Translations under genes and position numbers: made by a program | The notes under the pieces: model-generated | The model's input: the letters and a program-made list of their open reading frames with translations, nothing else | Told to the model about the DNA's origin: nothing | Databases searched by the model: none | Origin: Paracoccaceae bacterium | Lineage (GTDB): Bacteria; Pseudomonadota; Alphaproteobacteria; Rhodobacterales; Rhodobacteraceae | DNA: 24,140 bases | Direction: 5' to 3' | NCBI GenBank assembly: GCA_030625695.1 | Contig: DAOUQK010000013.1 | Coordinates: forward strand, 1 to 24,140 | Shown: positions 16,181-22,428 of the stretch, one piece after another | Layout of the letters: each line of letters starts with the position of its first letter | How positions within the stretch are numbered: the first letter of the stretch is position 1

Positions 16181-17422
16181 TTATGCTGCTTCGGCGTCGC
16201 TTTGACCCAGATTGTGCAGGGATTGTGCCAGCTTGACGATTTCCTTGCGCAATGGATTCTTGGCGGCGGATGTTGCCATTGGCATGCCATGGTCGCCACA
16301 TTGAACCACTTGTTTGCCGCCATCTGGCAGTTGCAGATCCATGGCTATCCCAAGGCTTTCGGCCATTCGCTTGACCCGGCTTTTGCCTGAAAGGTCAGTG
16401 AACTTGGGTGCGCGGTTCAGCGCAAAACGTAATTTGTTAAACGGCAGATCCTCGCCTTGAAGCGCGCGTTTCATGCGCAACGCGTTCTGGGCCGACCGCA
16501 TGTCCAGCTCCATCGTTGCAAAATATACGTGGGCGGCCTGCAACACGGTTTCGGACCACATAACCAGCGTCTTGGGCATGTCGATCACCACAAAATCAAA
16601 GTGGCTGCGGGCCATGTCGATCACCCTTTGGATATCCTCAGGGGTCACCAAATCAAGCGGGATCATGTCGTTGGGCGCGGTCAGTACCTGCAATTTGTCT
16701 TCGTAAGACAGCAGGGCCTGACTGAATATATCCTCATCCATGCTTTCGGTTTCCGACAGCATTTCATAAACGATCTCGCGCCGGGGCAGGTCCAGATAGG
16801 TCGAAACCGACCCGTGCTGGAAATCCAGATCAATCAGGCAAACACTGGAATGATCTTCTTTGTCCATCAGGGCCAGTTCCCAGGCCAGGTTAACGGCCAA
16901 AGTTGTCGCACCCGTTCCACCGGCCAACCCGTGCACCACAATCAACGCGCCTTCGCGGGCACTGCCGGATTGCAATTGAATTTTATTCTTTGTCTCGGGA
17001 GCCGCCGGCTTTTCCTCGACCTTCTTCAACCGGTCAATCGCCGTTTGTAATTCATTTTCCGGAAGCGGGTAGGGCACAAATTCGTCCGCGCCCTTGCGCA
17101 GCAACTGATGCAGCGCCGCAGGAGTCACATCTTCGGCGATCAGAATCACCTGAATACCACGGGATTTGGCCTGGGTGATGATCTCGCCCATCAGGACCAG
17201 ATTTTCCTCGTCTTCACTGTCGATTGCCAGCGCTAGAAACTCAAGGCTCTCGGCCTCGGGCTGACCGAAGAACGCCAATGCTTCTGCAAACCCAAGGTCG
17301 CCCCAGTTTTCACCAAGCGAGGCTTCCATGTCCTCGATCAAAAGATCAAAATTCTGTACATCGCGGCTCACGGTGCATGCCACGATCGGGTTGTTTTCTG
17401 CTTGCTGCGCTGTGCTGCTCAT
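16181..17422 (-). CDS. tadZ: Pilus localisation ATPase TadZ/CpaE (MinD/ParA-like)
   Basis: This protein helps place the Tad machine in the cell. The N-terminal 130 residues resemble a degenerate receiver domain (VILIAEDVTPAALHQLLRKGADEFVPYPLP). This is followed by a linker and a ParA/MinD-type domain with IVVHGLAGGTGATTLAVNLA as the P-loop region and VCLIDLDFQHGSVSTYLDLP as the switch strand. FDFVVIDMPKTLVMWSETVL is the Walker B-like segment. The P-loop lacks both lysines of the canonical KGGxGKT. I choose the ATG at 17422 (413 residues) because GAGGA lies about 8 bases upstream; earlier ATGs at 17437 and 17431 have poorer sites. It precedes tadA by 20 bases. Confidence 0.9.
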   Translation of the reverse strand: MSSTAQQAENNPIVACTVSRDVQNFDLLIEDMEASLGENWGDLGFAEALAFFGQPEAESLEFLALAIDSEDEENLVLMGEIITQAKSRGIQVILIAEDVTPAALHQLLRKGADEFVPYPLPENELQTAIDRLKKVEEKPAAPETKNKIQLQSGSAREGALIVVHGLAGGTGATTLAVNLAWELALMDKEDHSSVCLIDLDFQHGSVSTYLDLPRREIVYEMLSETESMDEDIFSQALLSYEDKLQVLTAPNDMIPLDLVTPEDIQRVIDMARSHFDFVVIDMPKTLVMWSETVLQAAHVYFATMELDMRSAQNALRMKRALQGEDLPFNKLRFALNRAPKFTDLSGKSRVKRMAESLGIAMDLQLPDGGKQVVQCGDHGMPMATSAAKNPLRKEIVKLAQSLHNLGQSDAEAA

Positions 17423-17621
17423 TGCCTTCATCCTCATTTCGGAGGCTTGGCAGGCGGTCAGGGTCTCTACCCCTTATTGTTCCGTCCTACTTTTGCCTGC
17501 GTACGACCAGGGTTTGGTCGCACGTCACCCATTGAGGCTAAGATCACAGGCAATTTAGGCAATAATTAGGCCAAAAAACCCCAATTGTAGGGAATTGAGA
17601 GACGATACCCCGAATAAGGGG
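17423..17621 (-). other. Intergenic region between the OmpA-like gene and tadZ
   Basis: About 200 bases without a gene, and AT-richer than its neighbours around 17540-17600. A short hairpin ACCCC-gaataa-GGGGT (17607-17622) sits right at the stop of the OmpA-like gene. The region could carry a promoter for tadZ-tadA-tadB-tadC and downstream genes, but no clear -35/-10 pair was identified. Confidence 0.35.
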
Positions 17622-18254
17622 TTATTGTTGGGTGCTAAAGTTACCGCTGTTCGCGGAGTCGGACAGCCCGGTAGCAGGAACGGCGCTTGCGACGTACTCG
17701 CGGTAAATAACTTGCGCGTATTTGCCATCCAGAAGGGTCGGATGACGCTGCACAAAGCCAGTAACCTCGGTCACGGTGCGGCGATTTTTGCGTTCACGCA
17801 TCTGGGTCACGATCAGCGGTTGTGTTTTGCCGAACGAGGCCACAGCCTCAAGCCGAGAACGGCTGATGCCACGCGCGGACAGATACCGAACCACGGCGTT
17901 TGCCCGTCGTTTACCCAACCGTTGGTTATAGGCGTTTGATCCGACTGCGTCGGTGTGGCCATAGACCCGGAAGCGAATTTCGGGGAATTGTCTGATCCAG
18001 TTGGCTTGTAAATCCAAAGCGGCCCGCGCTTCGCCGTCCAGAACCACACTGTCGAAGTCAAAGTTGACCATTGACGGTACTTCTGCGGCAAACCGGTTGG
18101 CCAGGCCAAGTGTATAAGAACGATCGCCGTTCATTATCAAGGTGTTGTTCAACGTAGCATTGCCAAAGGCACCGCCATCTACGCGGTGCCCGGCCTCTTG
18201 TGAACAGCCAGCGATTGCAACTGTTAAACCCAGTGCTGTAGCCATTTTCAACAT
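17622..18254 (-). CDS. OmpA-family peptidoglycan-binding lipoprotein
   Basis: This 210-residue protein has a short signal ending in lipobox IAGC (lipidated Cys17). Residues about 60-165 form an OmpA C-terminal-like domain: VNFDFDSVVLDGEARAAL, then RVYGHTDAVGSNAYNQRLGKRRANAVVRYL, GISRSRL and the closing NRRTVTEV. Asp102 and Arg117 are placed 15 residues apart, as in the diaminopimelate-binding pair of OmpA-like domains. It should therefore anchor the outer membrane to peptidoglycan. It sits between the secretin gene rcpA and tadZ, where rcpB lies in other tad loci, so it may stabilise the secretin channel. That role is inferred from position. Confidence 0.88.
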   Translation of the reverse strand: MLKMATALGLTVAIAGCSQEAGHRVDGGAFGNATLNNTLIMNGDRSYTLGLANRFAAEVPSMVNFDFDSVVLDGEARAALDLQANWIRQFPEIRFRVYGHTDAVGSNAYNQRLGKRRANAVVRYLSARGISRSRLEAVASFGKTQPLIVTQMRERKNRRTVTEVTGFVQRHPTLLDGKYAQVIYREYVASAVPATGLSDSANSGNFSTQQ

Positions 18255-18290
18255 TTGCCCGTCGTCCTTTTTGCTTTTAGAGTTCCAAAA

Positions 18291-18316
18291 CCGGCCAACA
18301 TCAAGATATCGGCCGG
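18291..18316 (-). terminator. Hairpin after the rcpA secretin gene
   Basis: Reading the - strand after the rcpA stop, CCGGCC and GGCCGG can pair with a 14-base loop and are followed by TTTTGG. The loop is large and the T-run short, so it is more likely a weak attenuator than a full stop before the OmpA-like gene. Confidence 0.35.
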
Positions 18317-18324
18317 GGATCGTT

Positions 18325-19734
18325 TTAGTCCATCACATAGCCGTAAGAGCCGGTGAAATCCTGCTTTGCCACTTCCGCAGCAGCCCGAGAGCCTGTCCGC
18401 TCGGTCCGGGAAATCTGGCCGAACAGGAACAGACCCTTTTCGCTGGGCGGCTTGACCCGATCCGTCGGCAGGGCCAGGGCCTCGCCTCGGGTGGGGGTAA
18501 CCAGATGTGCGGTGATGATGATCACCAATTCGGTCTGGCTGCGCTGATAATCGGAAGAGCGGAACAGCGCCCCAAGGACCGGAACATCGCCCAGCCAAGG
18601 AATTTGCCCTGCATTATCAATGAAATCGTCCTGGATCAGTCCGGCGATCGCAAAGCTTTCACCGTCGCGCAGCTCAACTGTCGTCGAAGTCTCGCGCCGG
18701 ATAAAGGCGGGGACCGAAAAACCGTTCAAGGTAACTGAATTGGTCGGGTCGACGGCCGAAACAGCTGCGTTCAGTTCAAGGTTGATGATATCGGCGTCCA
18801 CCACTCGGGGCACAAACTTCAGCTGGATGCCAAAGGGCTTGTATTCGATTGAGATGTTGTTGTCTTCCTGTGCCACCGGGATTGGAAACTCACCACCGGC
18901 CAGGAATGTCGCCTCTTGACCTGACAGGGCCGACAAGTTCGGCTCGGCCAGGGTGCGTACAACACCTTTTCGCTCTAATGCTTCGATCAGCAGGCCAACC
19001 TGCACTGATCCGGCATTAAACCCGAACAGAATTGCACCGGCGTTGTCATTTGCAAAGGGAATATTGCCGCCCAGCGCATTGGTCACGGCGCCCTGGTTGT
19101 TCAGACGCCCGGTGCCGCCGGTGACGTTGCCACCGCTAAAAGCCAGCGAGGAACTAAGGGATTTCGACACATTTCGCTGCATTTCGGCGAACCGCACCTT
19201 AAGCATGACCTGTTGAACGCCGCCAACCGACATCAGGTTGGAAACCCGCTCGGGGGCATAACGTTCGGCCAGATCAAGGGCTCGCTGCAAACGCTGCGAG
19301 CTGGAAACAACACCCGAAAGCACAATACCATCATTAGCGGTGCGCACCTCGATCCGCTCACCTGGCAGGATCTGGCGCAGGCGCTCTTTAAACTCGGTCA
19401 CATCGGCGGCCACTTTGACTTCGACGTTGGTGATCAGCTGTCCGGTGCCATCCAGCAAGGTCAGCGTGGTGATGCCAGGGCTTTTGCCCAACACATAGAT
19501 AGTGCGATCTGACAGCGACGAAATATCCGCGATGCCGGGGTTGGCGATGCTTAGTTCAGAAAACGGAACATCGCTTTCGACCACCACAGCCCGGTTCATC
19601 GGAACATTCAGCGATGTCGCCGTGCCGCGATTTACAATCCGCAAAGTTTCCGCAATGGCTACACTGGGTGCCACAGGGAAAGATGCGACAGCCAACCCCA
19701 AAAGGGCGGCTTTCATCCATTTATCAATTTTCAT
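18325..19734 (-). CDS. rcpA: Tad pilus outer-membrane secretin RcpA/CpaC
   Basis: This is the outer-membrane channel of the Flp pilus machine. With the ATG at 19734 the protein is 469 residues: a signal peptide (cleavage near AIA-ET, about residue 29), a pilus-formation N-domain (VESDVPFSELSIANPGIADI), a BON-like segment (VVSSSQRLQRALDLAERYAP) and a secretin core. The core has QQVMLKVRFAEMQRNVSKSL, VRTLAEPNLSALSGQEATFLAGGEFPIPV, then GIQLKFVPRVVD and SFAIAGLIQDD...PWLGDVPVLGALF, ending TELVIIITAHLV. A GTG at 19755 would overlap the Shine-Dalgarno and is not preferred. It lies after a terminator and about 200 bases from cpaB, so it probably has its own promoter. Confidence 0.95.
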   Translation of the reverse strand: MKIDKWMKAALLGLAVASFPVAPSVAIAETLRIVNRGTATSLNVPMNRAVVVESDVPFSELSIANPGIADISSLSDRTIYVLGKSPGITTLTLLDGTGQLITNVEVKVAADVTEFKERLRQILPGERIEVRTANDGIVLSGVVSSSQRLQRALDLAERYAPERVSNLMSVGGVQQVMLKVRFAEMQRNVSKSLSSSLAFSGGNVTGGTGRLNNQGAVTNALGGNIPFANDNAGAILFGFNAGSVQVGLLIEALERKGVVRTLAEPNLSALSGQEATFLAGGEFPIPVAQEDNNISIEYKPFGIQLKFVPRVVDADIINLELNAAVSAVDPTNSVTLNGFSVPAFIRRETSTTVELRDGESFAIAGLIQDDFIDNAGQIPWLGDVPVLGALFRSSDYQRSQTELVIIITAHLVTPTRGEALALPTDRVKPPSEKGLFLFGQISRTERTGSRAAAEVAKQDFTGSYGYVMD

Positions 19735-19869
19735 GTGACCTGCCTCTCCGATCACGCCTCATTTAATCGGGTCTTGTTGCCCGGATTTCCATTACACTGC
19801 GCCAATTCTGTTTTTATTGCAAGAATCAATGGTTTGTGTGCATTACTTTATGTGGATAACTGGCAACAG
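19735..19869 (-). promoter_or_regulatory. Probable rcpA promoter/leader region
   Basis: This is the non-coding stretch between the terminator after cpaB and the rcpA start. Read on the - strand it is AT-rich and ends in GGAGAGG about 8 bases before the ATG. It contains a perfect 9-base DnaA-box match (TGTGGATAA on +, 19851-19859). A start point could not be fixed: candidate TTG...TA hexamers exist but spacing is poor. Confidence 0.4.
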
Positions 19870-19900
19870 AAACAAAAGGGCCGCGTCTGAAACGCGGCCC
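19870..19900 (-). terminator. Rho-independent terminator after cpaB
   Basis: GGGCCGCGT (19878-19886) and ACGCGGCCC (19892-19900) form a perfect 9-bp GC-rich stem with a 5-base loop. On the - strand it is followed by TTTTGTTT. It lies 40 bases past the cpaB stop and in the correct direction, so it is a convincing terminator that separates cpaB from rcpA. Confidence 0.85.
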
Positions 19901-19939
19901 CGTACTCACTACTAACCGTTGTAACGATTTGAATTTACT

Positions 19940-20797
19940 TCAGTTTGTGCAGGGGATAGGGATATCCACCACTTCGGCGCCACGTCGCGTTCGGATGGTG
20001 CAAACCTTCTTTTCGACGACTTTCGGCGTGATTTCGACGGCCGAAAGGCCCAGAAGTGACCGTTGATTGACTTCGATGGCCGAGGCGATCGTGTCATCAC
20101 CAACCCCCACCAGTGCCAGTGACAACCGGCCTGAGGTTTGGGCCTGCGCCAGTGCCGCGACCTGTTCAGGGCGTACTGAAACGGTGACGGTGCGGGCAAT
20201 GACGGTTCCGTTGATGTCACCACCAGCACTTTGATCAACGGCGATCAGTTTGACGCCGGTTTCAATCAGACGGGTGATTTCGCCACTTGCGCCTTCGATT
20301 GTATCGCGAATGCTGCCGGTCCAGTAAATATCAACCCGGTCGCTTGGGCGCAGAAAGCCGGACACACCGGTTGACACGTCAACCCGGATCGCAAAGGCGC
20401 GCATGCCGCGTTCAAGTTGCGACGTAATGCCGGCATCTTCTCCGGGGGCGGTGACCTTGACCATCAAAATGGCCTCGTCCTTTTCCATGGTGCGAAGGAC
20501 GAACCGCGGTTTGGCATTTTCAGCCGGGAACAGGTTTTCGATGCTGGTAAAGGCACCCTCGGGGATGGCATCTTCCGGCCAGCGCACCTTGCGAACCGCG
20601 TCTTTGTTCAGCATTTCGCCGTATGTCAGCGCCCTGTCAGCCACATAAACATCAACCGTCGGAACCACCTTGGCCCGGGTCGAACGTTCGTGGGCCAATT
20701 CATTCTGATAGGCCGTAATATATTTTTTGGCCATCATGACCGCACCGCCCGCCAGGGCGATACCAACAATCAACACCAATCCAAAAACCGCTCGCAT
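19940..20797 (-). CDS. cpaB: Flp pilus assembly protein CpaB/RcpC
   Basis: This is a periplasmic component of the Tad outer-membrane complex. The 285-residue protein has an N-terminal membrane anchor (residues about 3-24), then VPTVDVYVADRALTYGEMLNKDAVRKVRWPEDAIP, an SAF-type beta-clip domain, and the RcpC-like block MRAFAIRVDVSTGVSGFLRPSDRVDIYWTG (about 128-157). VARTVTVSVRPEQVAALAQAQTSGRLSLALV follows. The C-terminus has two cysteines about 20 residues apart (KVCTIRTRRGAEVVDIPIPC), probably a disulfide. AAGGA lies six bases before the ATG. It follows flp copy 1 and ends at a strong terminator. Confidence 0.93.
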   Translation of the reverse strand: MRAVFGLVLIVGIALAGGAVMMAKKYITAYQNELAHERSTRAKVVPTVDVYVADRALTYGEMLNKDAVRKVRWPEDAIPEGAFTSIENLFPAENAKPRFVLRTMEKDEAILMVKVTAPGEDAGITSQLERGMRAFAIRVDVSTGVSGFLRPSDRVDIYWTGSIRDTIEGASGEITRLIETGVKLIAVDQSAGGDINGTVIARTVTVSVRPEQVAALAQAQTSGRLSLALVGVGDDTIASAIEVNQRSLLGLSAVEITPKVVEKKVCTIRTRRGAEVVDIPIPCTN

Positions 20798-20933
20798 AGT
20801 TTTTCCTTTACAATCTCAATGCCCGTCAACCTTTTCGGCGGGGGTGGGTCCGGTGGCTTGTGCCACCTTGTTTTACCCAGTTTATGGGTCAATTATGTCC
20901 GAATAAGGGACAGTCAAAGACCGAATGATGGCA

Positions 20934-20955
20934 GGGCATCAAATGCTTGATGCCC
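20934..20955 (-). terminator. Hairpin directly after flp copy 1
   Basis: GGGCATCAA (20934-20942) and TTGATGCCC (20947-20955) form a perfect 9-bp stem with a 4-base loop, only 4 bases past the pilin stop. No T-run follows on the - strand. It may protect the 3' end of a processed pilin mRNA or partly reduce read-through into cpaB rather than terminate fully. Confidence 0.5.
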
Positions 20956-20959
20956 GCCT

Positions 20960-21142
20960 TTATGGGCCGACTTGCGTGTTTGTCAGATTGCTGCCGACAC
21001 TTTCTCCCAGGCCGCCAGACGCGGTTTGAAGCGAAGTGATCGCGACACCAGCCAACGCCACAACGGCGGCTGTGAGAACAACCCAGTCGACAGTTACAGC
21101 ACCGTCTTCTTTGCGGGCAAAATTCTTTACCAGATTTAACAT
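20960..21142 (-). CDS. flp: Flp-type (type IVb) pilin, copy 1
   Basis: This 60-residue prepilin has a short basic leader (MLNLVKNFARKEDG), predicted cleavage after Gly14, and a hydrophobic helix from AVTVDWVVLTAAVVALAG. It ends in a short polar tail. Its start has AAGGA about 8 bases upstream. The core matches copies 2 and 3 but the C-terminal half is different, so it is a diverged paralogue. The Glu and Tyr of the usual Flp motif GxxxxEY are Asp19 and Trp20 here. It lies just upstream of cpaB in the operon direction. Confidence 0.88.
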   Translation of the reverse strand: MLNLVKNFARKEDGAVTVDWVVLTAAVVALAGVAITSLQTASGGLGESVGSNLTNTQVGP

Positions 21143-21169
21143 AAGATTTTTCCTTTGGCAGAAGGTCTA

Positions 21170-21202
21170 AAACAAAGGGCCACGCTTTGGAAAAGACGCG
21201 GC
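21170..21202 (-). terminator. Terminator-like hairpin after flp copy 2
   Basis: On the - strand GCCGCG pairs with CGTGGC (one G-U pair; + positions 21197-21202 and 21179-21184) with a 12-base loop, followed by CCTTTGTTTT. It lies in the 92-base gap between flp copy 2 and copy 1 and is a moderate terminator candidate. Confidence 0.45.
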
Positions 21203-21234
21203 TCTCTGCGGTTTTTTAAAGTAAGCCACTTGAC

Positions 21235-21420
21235 TTAGGGTGTATTCGGGTCTTGTGCTTCGATGAAGCTACCGGTTGTGCTGGTCAGAGCCGTGGCACC
21301 ACTTTCGATCGAGCTGTAAGCAGCACCGGCCAGGGCCACAACGGCTGCGGTCAGAACAACCCAGTCAACAGTTACGGCACCGTCTTCGTCTTTGCGGAAG
21401 TTTTTGATAAATTTGATCAT
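21235..21420 (-). CDS. flp: Flp-type (type IVb) pilin, copy 2
   Basis: From the ATG at 21420 the prepilin is 61 residues: leader MIKFIKNFRKDEDG, cleavage expected after Gly14, then AVTVDWVVLTAAVVALAG and a Ser/Thr-rich tail ending DPNTP. GGAGGG lies seven bases upstream, so this ATG is preferred to the one five codons earlier, which would overlap that site. The mature pilin is identical to that of copy 3; only leader residue 10 differs (Lys here, Asn there). It should be polymerised by the downstream Tad machine after cleavage by TadV. Confidence 0.9.
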   Translation of the reverse strand: MIKFIKNFRKDEDGAVTVDWVVLTAAVVALAGAAYSSIESGATALTSTTGSFIEAQDPNTP

Positions 21421-21435
21421 TGTTTGTCCCTCCAT

Positions 21436-21802
21436 AGGATTTGATCTCTTTGAACCCCGCTGGCACTGTTGACCCGTTTCTCTCTGTTTTGGGTCGTACC
21501 AACGTGATGTAAGGATAAATAACCATGCGATTGGGGCAGTAGTTTGACAGATTCAAGCGAAAATAAGATTTCAAGTAGAGAAGTTCATTTTTCTTCTAAT
21601 TGGCTGAAAAACATAGATTAAAAATTTACTCAACTAAAGGGTGAATTCCAAAACACTGGCGAATGTGGTCACAATGTGGCGGATTTTCCGTATATTTCAC
21701 AAAAATTCCGACTGGTGTTTGTTAAAAACTGCGGCGGCCTGGCGGCCTTGCCGTCAATCGCGAGCGCATGGAAGGTCGGGCAGAGCCAGGCAAGCTATAA
21801 AT
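21436..21802. other. AT-rich spacer between flp copies 2 and 3
   Basis: About 370 bases without a supported gene. The part from 21480 to 21720 is clearly AT-richer than the rest of the window, with many A and T runs. It must contain the promoter of flp copy 2, since a strong terminator ends the copy 3 transcript. I could not fix the hexamers. Short open frames here lack family resemblance and ribosome sites. Confidence 0.4.
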
Positions 21803-21841
21803 ACAAAAATGGCCGTACCCCGCTTTCGGCGGGATACGGCC
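21803..21841 (-). terminator. Strong rho-independent terminator after flp copy 3
   Basis: GGCCGTACCCCGC (21811-21823) pairs with GCGGGATACGGCC (21829-21841) in a 13-bp stem with one mismatch and a 5-base loop. On the - strand ATTTTTGTAT follows. A second small inverted repeat, CAGGTCA-TG-TGACCTG (21847-21862), lies between it and the pilin stop. Copy 3 is therefore probably a single-gene transcript. Confidence 0.85.
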
Positions 21842-21872
21842 CGGGTCAGGTCATGTGACCTGTCCGAATGGC

Positions 21873-22058
21873 TTAAGGAGTGTTAGGGTCTTGTGCTTCG
21901 ATGAAGCTACCGGTTGTGCTGGTCAGAGCCGTGGCACCACTTTCGATCGAGCTGTAAGCAGCACCGGCCAGAGCAACAACTGCGGCGGTCAGAACAACCC
22001 AGTCAACAGTTACGGCGCCGTCTTCGTCATTGCGAAAGTTTTTGATAAATTTGATCAT
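21873..22058 (-). CDS. flp: Flp-type (type IVb) pilin, copy 3
   Basis: This 61-residue prepilin has leader MIKFIKNFRNDEDG and the same mature sequence as copy 2. The same ribosome site (GGAGGG, seven bases before the ATG) is also shared, with sequence similarity ending just upstream of it. Predicted cleavage is after Gly14, with Asp19 and Trp20 in the place of the usual Glu-Tyr. It is the first tad-locus gene on the - strand and is closed by a strong terminator. It is probably the major pilin together with copy 2. Confidence 0.9.
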   Translation of the reverse strand: MIKFIKNFRNDEDGAVTVDWVVLTAAVVALAGAAYSSIESGATALTSTTGSFIEAQDPNTP

Positions 22059-22428
22059 TGTTTGTCCCTCCAAAGGATCTCAAGTTTGCGTTATGACCTC
22101 GTCGTCCTTTGTCGAACCATTGTTTCTCTCTTGGTATCATGGTTCGTGTCCGTCGCGGTATGGGGCTATATAGACGGGCGTCCGTGGCAGAAATTGGGCT
22201 GAAACTGGATTTGTTTGCCAAAATTTAACATTTCGGAAGCTTTTTGCTAATCCATTGTAAGTAAATGGAAAAATACAAAAAATTTCTTTTGCACCCTACT
22301 CAAAGCGATGCAAAAGCACGTCAATTCTGGCGAAATTGACAGAATTGGGTGGGTTTTTCTGGCGCTTTTGACTGTTTCCCGCAAGATTGCCGACAAAAGA
22401 TGACCCAAAATAAATCCGAGGCAAGCAG
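22059..22428. promoter_or_regulatory. Divergent promoter region of flp copy 3 (-) and the lytic transglycosylase (+)
   Basis: About 370 bases without a gene, AT-rich from 22200 to 22300. A 7-bp inverted repeat GTCAATT-ctggcga-AATTGAC lies at 22320-22340, about 90 bases before the transglycosylase ATG, and could be an operator. A TATATA at 22168-22173 is a possible -10-like element for flp3, but no matching -35 was found. Confidence 0.45.

Noticed and set aside
16160..16301. Longer N-terminus for TadA starting at 16301
   Set aside because: The extra 47 residues overlap the end of tadZ and have no family resemblance; the ATG at 16160 gives a normal length.
21641..21886. Short + strand frames between pilin copies 2 and 3
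   Set aside because: They run across a strong terminator of the other strand, lack a ribosome site and show no conserved features.
22185..22199. Sigma-54-like TGGCAG-N5-GGGC upstream region of flp copy 3
   Set aside because: The -12 element lacks the required GC and its direction (+) is wrong for the pilin gene, and it is far from the transglycosylase start.
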